DNA from: Scytalidium lignicola
Lineage: Eukaryota > Ascomycota > Leotiomycetes
Assembly: GCA_002812745.2 (NCBI GenBank)
Contig: NCSJ02000436.1
Coordinates: 1 to 32,016, forward strand
Length of the DNA: 32,016 bases
Direction: 5' to 3'
Under the pieces are notes generated by a model, which saw only the letters and a program-made list of their open reading frames with translations, had not been told where the DNA came from and did not search any database. This document shows, one piece after another, positions 1 to 10,779 of this stretch. The position numbers and the translations under genes are program-made. Position 1 is the first letter of the stretch. Every line of letters begins with the position of its first letter.

Positions 1-602
1 AGGGGGTTGCGGGGAGGAAGAAGTTTACGACGTCCGGAGGAGGGGCTGCTGCGCAGGAACCGGTGAAGGAGGAGGAGACAGCTGAGGAGCATGAGGTTGA
101 GGTGGAGCTTAATAGCATTTTGAAGAAATCGCCTAGTGAGTATTGGATCTACTTTTTCTCTCTTTTTGTTTTAGCACCAGGTTTCCTTTTCCCTGGGATT
201 CGTTCTGAAAGCTACATGGACAATCCTCTTTTTTGAAGCTATTTGCTAACAGTCCCTTTTCTAACTCGTGTAGTAATCATCTTCTCTAAATCATACTGTC
301 CTCATTCAAAACGCGCCAAGAATATTCTTCTGAACAAGTATGACATCAACCCCGCTCCCTTCGTCGTGGAACTCGACCAGCACGAAATCGGCGCCAGATT
401 ACAAGCTCGACTTGCCGATATTACAGGCAGGAAAACCGTGCCAAATGTGCTTGTTAATGGGAAGAGCATTGGAGGTGGAGATGATGTGGCTGCGCTCGAT
501 GATTCACAAACTCTGATTGACACGATCAAGGATATGGTTGGCAAGAGAGTTGAGATCAGCAAACGGCCTGTTGAGGAGAACACTGAGAAAGGGTTGAGAT
601 AA
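1..602 (+). CDS. Glutaredoxin, Grx6/Grx7-like, 5' partial
   Basis: Exons 1-135 and 274-602; the 5' end lies outside the window. Seen: the intron 136-273 starts GTGAGT and ends TAG, and joining it in phase gives a run of Ile before the redox site. The thioredoxin-fold part carries the active site CPHS, the TVPN cis-proline motif and the GGGDD glutathione-binding motif, then a short basic tail ending at TAA 600-602. The upstream exon is an Ala/Glu-rich linker (EEE, EEHEVEVE). Known: glutaredoxins use glutathione to reduce disulfides or bind Fe-S clusters; a C-x-x-S site with an acidic N-terminal linker is typical of the membrane-anchored Grx6/Grx7 group of the secretory pathway. Inference: the missing N-terminus probably holds a signal anchor. 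The family call is secure; the subgroup and location are less so. Confidence 0.9.
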
Positions 603-1436
603 AGGGGTCCAGTCTGGAAGCTTTGAAGCTTGAGAGGGAGAGCTTATAATGCACGAGCCTACTCGGAGAGGGGAGAATGAGATAGGGGACACATGAGCTA
701 GTGACATTTTATAACCCCGAGCCTCGGTAGGTGTCGAGTGAGGGATGTAATGGTATAATTTTGGAAAGCATTACACGGCGTTTATTGGATTGGGGGATTA
801 TATTTAGTGAGTGTATTCTGGCTAGCGTTTACAGCTGATGCTGGTCACTAATGGGATTTTGGGGATGGTCCCCAAGACTGTAATACTAGACGTAATGATA
901 TACCTTTTCCTTTGATAAGTGCTTTGGATGGGGCTTAAAATGAGTGGAGTTTTGTACGATATATTACCATGAAGCAGATATTAGTATTACTTTGTTACTA
1001 CTGCTCTCTACGGGCTTAAGTAACTACTGTAGTTAGAGCAGTGCCATTTTTTCTCATGTAATGCAGAGCCTAGGGATGGGAGAGTAGAATGGTCGACTTG
1101 AAGGCGGACCTGTTCGAGGTTGACGCTAACACGTAAGTGGCCTAGCGTTTGCGTGAAGACATACCTTGTCTGTGCATCTCCAAACCGCCAAATTCAAAAT
1201 CGCGACGCGACCAATTCAAGTAAGCTCGGAAGATCGAATACAATCCCCACCGGTCGACAGTGCCGCGACGATAAAGATAGCTCAGACAAGTCCTACTACA
1301 ATGTTATTGAGCACTCAGATTGCTTCCCGCCCATAGATCCTAAAGTGCGCAGCGTGCCACCAATCGCGCAGCTCTTTGCNAAAAGTGAGCATCGACCATC
1401 AACTAGCATTAACAAAGCTATCGACTATAGCCTGTA
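603..1436. promoter_or_regulatory. Intergenic: glutaredoxin 3' end and SFH1 upstream region
   Basis: No convincing coding sequence. A reading frame at 1120-1437 has no family features, contains an N and ends at the SFH1 start codon, so I read it as leader sequence. An odd-centred palindrome, AACTACTGTAGTT, lies at 1022-1034 and contains the heptamer TACTGTA that recurs elsewhere in the window. Confidence 0.5.
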
Positions 1437-3330
1437 ATGTCGACAAACACAATGACGGCAAAAAACCCTCCTCAAGCTTTCATATCTAGCTATGCGCCTC
1501 GATTGCGCACCTACACCAACTCCCTCCTTACTCCGGTCGTCCAACCTACTACTACCCTTGGCGCTTCTCTATCAAGAACAACCAAGAGGGGAACTACAGC
1601 TATAAATTACGCGGAAGATGGCTATGACTATGATGACGATGATGATGACGATAATAAGAGGAGACCAACAGGATTAAGAAGTCTTCGACGGGAGGATACC
1701 GCACAAGGCAAGCAGGATCCGGGGGATAAAGTTGGGAAACCTGCCACTGCGCCGGTTGAAGTCCAAGGGATATGGAGAGACTGGATGGGAAAACCGAGGG
1801 CCACAAAACCAGAACTACAAAATTATGCGCAAGCAGCCTTGCCTCTCACCCTTATCCCAATCCGAATTGACCTCGATATCCCAGCCTACACTCCCGCTCC
1901 TCCTTTGCCCATACCTCAGGGCATCAGCTATCCGCACATCGATGCCACATTACCAGTATACAGACCACAAGAGACGACGGTTCCATATCGATTGAAAGAT
2001 TTCTTCCTGTGGAATTTACACGAGACTCTGGCCACGACGGATCAATTCGCACAAACGATGGTCCAAGATCTCGACCTTCCTAACCGCGCTCAAATGGCGA
2101 TGGAAATTAGCAAGCAAATCCGCACGCAGCTAGAAGAGTATGCGGGCGTTGCCCTTCATCCTCTCTTTCACTCTCAACAGACCACAACTGCGAATGGAAC
2201 GGTAACAACCATTAAAGCCCAACCATCTCGAGATGTCTCTGCAACTCCAGCAGCAAGTGGAAATGCCACACCTCTCCGCAATGGGTTTTCCGCCTCCAGC
2301 AGACCCCCAACCACCGCTCCTCCAGCTGAGACTGAAAACATTACTGCCACTGCCACGAGAATCCCTCCTGAATCCGACGATTTCAACCCAGATGACATGT
2401 ACCGCTGTATCGTCACCTTGAACATCAACCTTTCTAATCACCTCTACACCGATAAATTCGAGTGGTCACTCCTCCACCCACCAGGAACCGCAGAGATGTT
2501 CGCAAAACAAACATGTGCTGACATTGGCTTACCAAGAGAATGGGTCCCTGCCATGACACATGCCATCTACGAAGCTGTCTTACGGCTAAAGAAGGAAGCT
2601 TGCGAGAGCGGTGGCCTAGTCGGTGGTTATGGAGGAGAGATTCCTAACGAGGCCGCACACGGAGCCGAAGCAGGATGGAGATACGACAACGAGCATTTAG
2701 CCGACGAGTGGGAACCCAAGATCGAAGCGCTGTCCAAAGAGGAGATCGAAAAGCGAGAAGGCGATCGAGAGCGCCAGATCCGACGACTCAGACGTGAAAC
2801 GGCCAGATTCTCCTCCTCCGCGGGGATGATGGGTGGCATGCCACAGGCTACCGAGAACAGGGGCTACTTCGATGAGCCTGCTGAGGAACGCATGGGCCGT
2901 GGTGAGAGAAGCAAGAAGAAGAGACGCTTTAGGAGTCTTAGTCCGCTCGCTCGATCTGGGACCCCCGGAGGACGTGGCACGCCTGATGTTGGTGGATTGG
3001 CTGGCTATGGTGGTGCAACGGGTGGTCTGAATGACTACGAGAGAAACACGTGGCGATGTACGCAGTGTAAAGTTTGGGGAACGGCAGTTTGGGCAGTTAG
3101 GGATGGTCCACATGGTCCTAGGGTGAGTCCCTCCATCCTCCTCTTGTCTGGTTACTTTAAGGGCATTTCATCCCCTTTTTTATTTTTCATTTTTCTTTGT
3201 GCTAACGGCTCATATTTAAAAACAGACTCTCTGCAATAACTGTGGCCTCCTCTTCGAACGCGATAGGAAACTTCCAAAGTGGTCCAAGGATCTGCATAAA
3301 CACGACATGCGGCCCGCTGATTATCGCTGA
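1437..3330 (+). CDS. SFH1: SNF5/SMARCB1-family chromatin remodelling subunit (Sfh1-like) with GATA-like zinc finger
   Basis: Exons 1437-3122 and 3226-3330, 596 residues. Intron 3123-3225 starts GTGAGT, has GCTAAC and ends CAG, in phase 0. Domains: Ser/Thr-rich N-terminus with a run of Asp at about 64-72; first SNF5 repeat at about 135-240 (LIPIRIDLDIPAY, then VPYRLKDFFLWNLHE); low-complexity linker; second repeat at about 321-388 (MYRCIVTLNINLSNHLY, GLPREW); basic KKKRR patch near 494; C-terminal zinc finger with Cys541 and Cys544 in exon 1 and Cys565 and Cys568 in exon 2 (C-x2-C-x20-C-x2-C). Known: SNF5/Sfh1 proteins are core subunits of SWI/SNF and RSC remodellers in the nucleus. Inference: the shorter form with a GATA-like finger fits the RSC subunit Sfh1 better than the long Gln-rich Snf5. 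The finger is only complete after splicing. Confidence 0.9.
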
Positions 3331-4293
3331 GCTAGCTATCCTATCTAGCTACCCGTTGTTCGCTGATTCTGCTGCTCATCCATCCATTTTCTCTCACCAC
3401 ATCCGCCCATTTTTCGGACCCTTTAACCACCCAAGAACTACCTTTTTTATTCAGTCCTAGAAGTTTTTTTGGGGGTTGGGGTCCACTTGTTTGAAGTTTT
3501 TTGTTTGTCGGAGTTCTACAAGGGAATATTGGGAAATGGATTGAATAGGAGGGGCATATCATATTTTTGAAAGTCNTTTTCTTTTCTTTTTTTTTTTTTG
3601 TATGGAGTATTATTATGTTGGCTTTTACACTATATATCGTTTTGCTTGCATGGCTTTTTTTTTCNTTTATTGAAAACAAAGCGTACGCGGGAGAGGAGTC
3701 TCTTGACTCACCTCATCTGCAACGTTGTTCAAGCAAGCAAGCAAGTAAGGAAGTAAGCAATGGACTAGATTGTTCGGTTTGGATTCGAAAGATTCGATTC
3801 CTAGGAATGAAGAAAATGGAAGGAAGGAAGAGAGGGATAGAGAAAGGAGCCTCAAGACGTTAATCTTGATCATGAACNTTTTTTTAAATTGATCAATGAA
3901 TTTGACTTCTTGTATTTTGTACATTAGAACAGGAGGAAGAGAAGTGAAGGAAAACTGCCCTAGGTATCTAATGAAAGTTCATCTGGACTTGCAATCTTAG
4001 TTTATTAGTTCCTCTCTAAAACTGCTGATGATTATATGCACGCTGTGGATGCATGGTTCAATTTTTGGTTCTCCTTTCCTACACTGCCTCCCTCTTTTGA
4101 ATGATTAAAGGTACCGGAACGCCATTTAAAAAAAATAGAAGCACAGTTATAAAACCCACTCCTTATGCACTGCCTTTCCCAGGTGTCGTAGAACCGTTAA
4201 AAGAACCCTCTGAGTGTGTTCTTCTGCTGTTCACTAAAAAAGCATATGGCTGCTTATTGCCTCCTCAACGTCGCAAACAAATGATGTGAAGGA
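3331..4293. other. Intergenic between convergent genes
   Basis: Holds the 3' ends of SFH1 and of the minus-strand gene at 4294-5238. Mostly T-rich on the plus strand, with Ns at 3576, 3665 and 3878 against T homopolymers and a short run of CAAG repeats near 3730-3745. I see no gene. Confidence 0.5.
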
Positions 4294-5238
4294 TTACTCG
4301 AGACGAGGCCGCTTGCTATTCATTATGATGTTTAAGCCCTCAGTAATCTCCCGTCTTCGCTTTCCGTTAGTTGATGCAAGCTCATCACCACTGCTATCAG
4401 CGAGTTCAGCGGATTCAACCACGGTAGTAGAATCGTCTCCATCTTCATTCCTTTCTTTTGGTTCTTGCCTTTGCTCTTGCTCTCCTTCCTCATCCTCATT
4501 CTCTTGTTCTTCCTCGGTCTCATCATCATCCACTCCATTTTTATTATCGTCCTCGTCACCCTCTTCATCCTTCATACTATCTTCTTGGCTCTTCTCGCTC
4601 TCCTCACTCTCCTCGCTTTCTTCGTCATTCTGTTTCTCTTTATCCTTCTGATCCAGGCCAGCCTTCTTCCTCAAAACGTCCAACCTCATCTTGGCAACTT
4701 CCTCCCCAACAATATTGTCACATCCATCAACAGTCACGCCAGCATCAACAACCACGTTAATAGTCCGTGGCTTTCCTTCTTCGTCAATCATTGGAATGCC
4801 CATAGCACTCATACTAGTGTTCTTGATAGCGTCGACAAGGGAACGAGCTATAGTTGCAGCACTGCTGCCTGTGTCCATCCCAACCACGTTGTTAGATCCC
4901 TTGACTGAAAGGGAGGAGGTGATGGATATAGAAATTGATGGAGGGGTATCATCAACGTCTTCGTAGGAAGAATAAGGCGCAGCCGCTTGTGCTTGTGGTT
5001 GTGCTGAATGATGTGGATCAAAGAGATGAGCCTGAGGATGATTCATTTCGAATCGTGGTTGTTGGTTGTCGATTGAATATGAATTATAATGGTCTTGATA
5101 AGTTGGTGGAGGTGTTGATGGGTGGTTTGTGGTTGCAAATGCAGCTATCGCTCGAGCTGCTGTACGTTGTGCTTCCCTTATGGTGAGCAAGTCGACGATA
5201 ATTTTCTGAGCGCTGTTGACGCGTGAAGACTGGTCCAT
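4294..5238 (-). CDS. Unrecognised 314-residue protein with acidic tail
   Basis: Intronless frame from ATG 5238-5236 to TAA 4296-4294. I do not recognise a family. Visible parts: an N-terminal helix-like segment (about 1-38, Ala-rich AARAIAAFA); a Pro/Gln/His-rich linker (40-95) including TPPPTYQ; a folded-looking middle with two similar Val/Asn-rich stretches, one around SVKGSNNVVGMDTG and one around VTVDGCDNIVG, roughly 60 residues apart; a very acidic Glu/Asp run (about 200-265); and a basic C-terminus with GKRRR and KRPRLE that could act as nuclear localisation signals. The acidic stretch makes long antisense frames on the plus strand (4286-4966), which are shadows. The coherent composition and neat ATG/stop support a real gene; the function is unknown. 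Confidence 0.72.
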   Translation of the reverse strand: MDQSSRVNSAQKIIVDLLTIREAQRTAARAIAAFATTNHPSTPPPTYQDHYNSYSIDNQQPRFEMNHPQAHLFDPHHSAQPQAQAAAPYSSYEDVDDTPPSISISITSSLSVKGSNNVVGMDTGSSAATIARSLVDAIKNTSMSAMGIPMIDEEGKPRTINVVVDAGVTVDGCDNIVGEEVAKMRLDVLRKKAGLDQKDKEKQNDEESEESEESEKSQEDSMKDEEGDEDDNKNGVDDDETEEEQENEDEEGEQEQRQEPKERNEDGDDSTTVVESAELADSSGDELASTNGKRRREITEGLNIIMNSKRPRLE

Positions 5239-7050
5239 GACAGGAGTTTAAGTACGCGTCAAGTTGCTATTGCAACACCTAAATATTATTCTCGTGCCGC
5301 TAAGGAGCCTCTCTACGGCGAGATCCTATTGACCCAACAGACTCAATAGGAAGGTTGCTTAGCAACTACTATGAGGAATCTCGCTAGTGATTGAGATTGG
5401 TGTAAAAATGGAGTTTCCTGGGTCTAAAGATACTGAACACTCCAATATATATATATCTTATAGCAATTGTTTGCTTCGATACACTGGAACAAAGGAAGNA
5501 AAAAGGATTTTCTAAATACTCATGAAAGCTAAGAGGATAATGCAACTACGCTTCGCGACAAATACAGCAAATAAATATGAAGATGTGGAAGTAACTGAAT
5601 GGATAAACTGGTATTCCAGCAGCTCAACTCAGTAACTGAGAGACAATTGAAACTAGAGAATCTATGATATGAAAGTAAAGAACAGAAGGTAGTATATATA
5701 TATAATTGTCTATGTATATGCAGATGCAGACAATACTTGAGAATATATAATGTGAGACATGCGAGCATTGCCGGTATGACGTCGAAAACGCAGCACACAG
5801 CACAGCAGCAGATAGCATACAGTGCATGATAATTGGTCTATCTACCAGTGTGAAAACAGAAATAGGGGCATGATGTTGGTTGTTTGCCCGAGCGGCTCCT
5901 TGGTTTCTACGTCTATGCAACGGCCAACGGCTAATAGAAAGAGAAAAAGGGAATAGCTCCGCGGAGTCATCTTAACTCAGCATGCTCTACCTTCTCAATT
6001 GGAAGCCTATGTCCCACTTGAAGAAGAAGAATAGTAAAAAGAAAGGCAAAAGACGCAGGGGGGGAGAATCTCATTCAACCACCCAGCAGTATCGGCTGTC
6101 GACATCCGGGCAAGATGTTGGATTTCCAACACCAGAATATGCACGCATACGCCGAATCCAGCTCTCAATAGGAGAGTAGATCAGCTGATTCAAGGACTCA
6201 ATGGTTTAATACGTGGCCGGCACAGAAACGCCATGTATGCCGGTAATAACGCGGGCAAAAATTAATCCCATTCTTATTGAAGTCCGTCTTCGTATTGTTG
6301 ATGTGTCTGGGATACAATTGCTGGGACGGAGGAGGAGCAACAATAGGACTTCGCTTGGCCCGCGCTAAGCCTGATACGCACAACGATGGTAATGTGGAAG
6401 GCAGGAAGGGAACAACCGTCCAACCACACGGTGATGCTGTTTATATCCATGGCAGGAAGGAAGGGGGAAGAAGTAAAGAAGAGTACATTGGCGCTGGAGC
6501 CCGTTTCCATTTTTGGACATGGTGGATAACGGAGATCTTGGGCTACAGCAGATTGCACAGAGAGGGTTCTTTGTCTCTGCTGCATTGAGGGCGCTTCGAT
6601 TTGTCACTCAAGCTCATTGGTATTTACATATATTGACTAACACTATGCGCCCCAATGTGCTGGGTACAAGCACATATTCATCGGGCATCGGGACTACTCC
6701 ACGGTAGATCTCAGATTAAAAACGCGACTAGTTTGAAGCCTAATCCGAGGTAAGCACTGTAAGGTAAGGTATTCAATGGCAAAAATACATTAGCTGAAAC
6801 ATAAACTTGCCTTGTTGTTCAAGAACTGGTAGTGATGAGGTGGAACTTCCATCTAAGACTACGAGGTCGGTCATATACCTGTGAATAAATATAGCCATTT
6901 CTTTGACAACCTTATGTCGGTGTCCCTCTATTACTTAATGCTACAGCTTCTAGCAAGGGAGGGATGTCTAATCAGAGACATTGGGTTCTATTGAGAAGCT
7001 GAGTTCCTAGCATGCCAGTCACGCGCCAGAATGCAGTTGTTTGGGTGCAA
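5239..7050. other. Intergenic, 1.8 kb, no gene seen
   Basis: The left end is the upstream region of the 4294-5238 gene and contains a cluster of inverted repeats. The rest is AT-rich with TATATA tracts near 5445-5455 and 5694-5703 and an N at 5499. Short frames on both strands (5529-5920, 5982-6179, 6277-6707) overlap one another and show no family features. The right end, after about 6720, is 3' flank of RPN13. Confidence 0.45.
5263..5398. repeat. Cluster of four short inverted repeats
   Basis: Four hairpin-capable arms lie within 136 bp. GTTGC at 5263-5267 pairs with GCAAC at 5272-5276. CCTATTGA at 5325-5332 pairs with TCAATAGG at 5343-5350 around a 10-nt loop. GTTGCT at 5354-5359 pairs with AGCAAC at 5361-5366 around one base. 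AATCTC at 5377-5382 pairs with GAGATT at 5393-5398 around 10 nt. All arms are perfect. The role is unknown: it could be a structured leader or RNA, an operator region, or the remnant of a small inverted-repeat element. Confidence 0.6.
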
Positions 7051-8545
7051 TTATTTCTTCTGCTCTTCCTCCACACTCCTCTTTACTCCCTCTACAAATG
7101 ACTCCACGGCATCCCCGCCCCCAAGGGGAACACTACCACCCCTCACCAGACCGCCATTTTCCAAGCTGATACCCAGTGCATCCGCAATGCTGGGCAGTCC
7201 TCCATCCCGAATGGCCATAGTCAAGCTGCCTAGGCTCTGGTGGAACTGAGGGCTCCGTAGAACCTGTTTGATAATGGATTTCTTCTGGCCCAAGCTCATG
7301 GCCTCAATCGCCGCGGCTGTCGTAGAAGCGCTAGGTTCAACGGATCCCTCAAGATCTGCCGCTGACTCCTGAGATAAGAGGAGGATGGTTGGGGGTAAAT
7401 AGCTTAGGAGAGTATCGATTTGTGCAGGGCTGGCCGCTTCGATCGCGGGTATTGTGGTTGAGGAAGGTAATAAATCCGGCAGGGTTGTATATATCTGACC
7501 TTGTGCATGCTGTTGTCCTTGCTGCATACTATTCCCACTCTTGAGTGAATTCAAGAAATTCTGGACAATTGTAGCAGGATCTGTAGTTCCTGAACCAGGC
7601 CTGAACGAACGTGTCAGCCTGTCTATCCTTTTGCCACGACGCGGAAACAAGATTCAAAAGATTGCTTCATGAGGTATTCATTCACAACGTATCTGTCTAG
7701 CAGTACAAGAACAACTTTTTTACCCCCAATTTTCCAAGACGCCATTAGTCGTCAATGCTTCGTGTGCAATAGGCCGGTCTCATGTATGATATGGAAAGAT
7801 TGATGCACCTACGCTCGTCCACCATCAGCTCCCCCTTCTCGAGCACCTGCTCCTTCCTCTCTTACATCTCCACCTGTGGCGTCAGGTCCTGCACCGCCAC
7901 TCCCACTTCGCTGGTGTCCTTCTTGACCCCCATACCCCTCCACGTCTTCCATCGTCTCATCACCGTCATCATTTCCTCCATCACCACCTTGAACTTGCGC
8001 TATCTCCTCTGTGACATTGACCTCCTCGCCTTGCAGTAACGTATCAATGATCTGACCAATCTTTAAATCTCGAGGGCTGAACCAGCTGGGGTCACCATTT
8101 CGCGCCTGTGGGGATGACTGCATCCAGAAGAGATGTCTTTGTGAAGAGGAAGAAAATTTCAGCGAAAATATGCGACCGTTTGTCTTGGATGTGGGTTGAT
8201 CTGATGTTTTGTATTCGTAGGGTTCGAAGTGTCCATCTCCAGGAAACATCACAAGATCTAGGTTCTCGTCATCGTCCATGGCTTTGCTTCTTTCGCGCCA
8301 ACAGAAGTGGACGAGCTCTATATTGAAGTGTTAGACTTGGGTACATATTCTCCTGATCAAATGCAACAAACCATCTTCTGCATATAGGTAGATGTAGCCA
8401 GGCTTAGGGTCAGGTGTGACCTTCCAGGGCCGGCTTGATGTCTGTAAAGGTCGAGTGAGCTTATTTCTCTCTCAAAATTGCTTTGTATACATACATCAAT
8501 GTCACATCGACCGGCCTTGAACGAAATTATTGGTACTATAGACAT
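7051..8545 (-). CDS. RPN13: 26S proteasome ubiquitin receptor Rpn13 (ADRM1)
   Basis: Exons on the minus strand: 8545-8495, 8441-8372, 8317-7813, 7600-7051, giving 391 residues. Each junction has GT...AG ends, and the phases join without a stop (introns 53, 54 and 212 nt). The N-terminal PRU domain (about 5-140) shows FKAGRCDID, then the PDPKPGYIYL strand, LVHFCWRER (42-50), a LVMFPGDG strand and LFWMQ (103-107), all typical of Rpn13. A Gly/Asp/Glu-rich linker follows. The C-terminal DEUBAD domain (about 254-357) ends with the helical segment around QKKSIIKQVLRSPQF and GLPSIADALGI. Known: the PRU domain binds ubiquitin and Rpn2 on the 19S particle, and the DEUBAD domain recruits the deubiquitinase UCH37/Uch2. 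The third intron (7601-7812) is the least certain junction. The gene is divergent from RPL6. Confidence 0.92.
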
Positions 8546-8912
8546 TGTTGGATTATGGTGACTTCGTGTTGTGAATGACGTGCAGTCAGGCAGATCAAGC
8601 CTACGAACGAGCTTGATGGAAGCTCCAAGGTCCAATAAACCCCGCTAACCGGCTATAGATTAGCTTATCTATATAATACCTGAGGCATTAATAATGCTCG
8701 CCTGCCTTGTTTGTGCCTGTTTGTGCCTAACATTCAAGGACTTAAAGGGTTTTTGGATTTCACAAATCAATTTCGCGGTTGCCCTAGCCCTGCTTTTCTC
8801 GCCTGAATCCCAAAGCGTCGCGAATCTCGAAGCAATCTTGAAGTCAGGCTTTAACCTTTACGACAACAACCCACGAACCGACCAACAATCGAACGATCGG
8901 TTCTTCTTCAAG
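8546..8912. promoter_or_regulatory. Shared divergent promoter of RPN13 and RPL6
   Basis: The 367 bp between the two start codons must hold both promoters and both leaders. The RPL6-proximal part contains CCCTAGCCCT near 8783 and a CA/AC-rich leader just before the ATG. The RPN13 side is unremarkable. A reading frame starting at 8694 only reads through the leader into RPL6. Confidence 0.6.
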
Positions 8913-9759
8913 ATGTCGGCAGCTCCAGCCCCTACGAAGAAGACCTTCGGTAAGTCGACAAGACTGGTGCCGCATCACACCCAGAAGGCGAGCAAATGGT
9001 ACCCGGCTGAAGATGAGGCACAGCCAAAACAGGTGGGTTTAATATTTTCTTAAAAGAATGAGATGAGGAGGGTGCAATTGTTGGCAGTCTTGGAAAATTG
9101 GTTGCAAGTTCAAAATTGCGATTGCTTCCCCAGAGCGTATTTTGGCGGCAGCGAGCAACACATGCTTCAAAAACACATTTATGAGCAACCAAAAACTAAC
9201 ATAGCAATTAAAGGTCCGCAAATCCATTCGACCACACACTCCCAGACCATCTCTCACTCCTGGCACCGTCCTCATCCTCCTTGCTGGTCGCTTCCGAGGC
9301 AAGCGTGTCATCCTGTTGAAGAACCTCTCTCAAGGTGTCCTCCTCGTTACTGGCCCATTCAAGGTCAACGGTGTTCCCCTCCGAAGAGTTAACTCTCGCT
9401 ACGTCATTGCGACATCCTACAAGATCGACATCTCTGGCATTGACCAGAAGAAGGTTGACGAGGTTGCGGAGCCATCTTACTTCGCTAGGGAAGCTGGTGA
9501 GACGAAGAAGGGTGAGGCAGCATTCTTCGCTCAAGGCGAAAAGCCAGAGGTATGGTTATCTAGGAGGTGTTATCAGAGAAGAGGCGAGAATTAACAAAAT
9601 CTACAGAAGAAGAAGCCATCTAGCACCCGTGCTGCGGACCAGAAGGCCATCGACAAGACTCTCTTAGCCACCATCAAGAAGGAGCCAATGCTCGTCAGCT
9701 ATCTCGCCAGTTCATTCAGCTTGCGAAAAGGCGACCGACCACACGAGATGGTGTGGTAG
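8913..9759 (+). CDS. RPL6: 60S ribosomal protein eL6
   Basis: Exons 8913-9032, 9214-9549 and 9607-9759, 202 residues. The introns (181 and 57 nt) start GTGGGT and GTATGG and end AAG and CAG; an ACTAAC branch point sits in the first. The start is the ATG in AAGATGTCGG. Family features: an N-terminal Ala/Lys tail and a WYPAED segment; the KOW-like core with [16 protein letters not shown] and [31 protein letters not shown] and KIDISG; a Lys-rich stretch; and the C-terminus ending RPHEMVW. Known: eL6 is a structural protein of the large ribosomal subunit in eukaryotes. An early short exon before a longer intron is common in fungal ribosomal protein genes. The 3' splice site at 9213 (AAG rather than CAG/TAG) is less usual but is fixed by protein continuity. 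Confidence 0.95.
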
Positions 9760-10779
9760 GTTTGATGTGTTTGGGGGGTTTCTCGGGGCGTAGACGGGAA
9801 TTAAGAGGGTGTGGGAAGGGATACAATTTGACAAGTCGGGCATGCAGTTTTGACCTTGAGGTATCGGTCTCAAATTGCTTGGGCGCTTTGTAATCAGATT
9901 TTCAATAACGAAGATATCTCAAAAGCAAGATTGGGTTCTGGTTTGCTGGGATTGTGAATGAACGAGGTCCAATTGCCCTGAATCAGTGCAGAGTTTATTA
10001 TGACAGGAGATATTTGAAGATCGAGGATCCACAAGACCACTATGACAGTGCCAAGTCCATTTAATGCTAATTATAAGCGGTAAGAAACTACACCCTTCTA
10101 CCTAAACCAATATAGACCCAATATTTCTTAATATCCAGGATGTGATACGTCGCAACGCCAAAGGACTGGACGGTGTGAACGCTTCTACAGTATTAATGCA
10201 TTCCAAAGCTCTTTCAAAGTACGTCATAGTGCTACAGTCAATTTCCTTACCTTAGAATCATCGATCTAGCCATGTGATCCCGGATAAAGCTGAGGCGCCG
10301 GAGAGTATCATTTTCTTTCTTTTATTGGCTTTTTATCTTTCAGTATTTCCTTTGGTTAATACGAATGTTCGTTCCGTCTCCGTTTCTAATACTGTGGGGC
10401 TTAATACCCACCAAGACTCCATTCCAAAGAGCAGCAAAATAATCATGCTTTGTTGAATGTTTACACGTTACTGCTAGCATGTTCGTACAGCTTCTGCCAC
10501 CTTTCTCTCTGTACTTGTCCTATGTTTGTTTACCTGTCTCTCATATATTCCTTTATACCTGCGCGCTAGCCTTTGATTATTTGCATTTCCTGTTGATCAT
10601 AATATTGACAATTCGCTTTGTTCAAGCGTCTCTCACTCCTCATTTTAGCTATATAGTCTCATACCCTATTCCATTTCCTTTATCGTCCAATATGTTTCCT
10701 TATCTCATAATATCAACTATATATCCTGATCTATCACATCCTTCAATTATATTATTCTTCTCATCCTAACGCAACAGTC
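9760..10779. other. Intergenic, 1.0 kb
   Basis: 3' flank of RPL6, then the upstream region of the 10780 gene. From about 10470 to 10770 the plus strand is pyrimidine-rich (TCT, TTCC, CTC blocks), typical of fungal leaders. The apparent frames at 10274-10456 and 10479-10769 encode hydrophobic low-complexity peptides from that tract and I do not call them genes. Confidence 0.45.

Noticed and set aside
1120..1437. 105-residue plus-strand frame before SFH1
   Set aside because: Contains an N, has no family features and ends exactly at the SFH1 start; most likely leader or promoter DNA.
4286..4966. Several hydrophobic Ser/Leu-rich plus-strand frames
   Set aside because: They are antisense shadows of the Glu/Asp-rich minus-strand gene at 4294-5238.
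7782..8039. 85-residue plus-strand frame
   Set aside because: Antisense to the Gly/Asp-rich linker of RPN13.
10479..10769. 96-residue hydrophobic frame
   Set aside because: Falls in a pyrimidine-rich leader tract just upstream of the 10780 gene; the apparent membrane protein is a composition effect.
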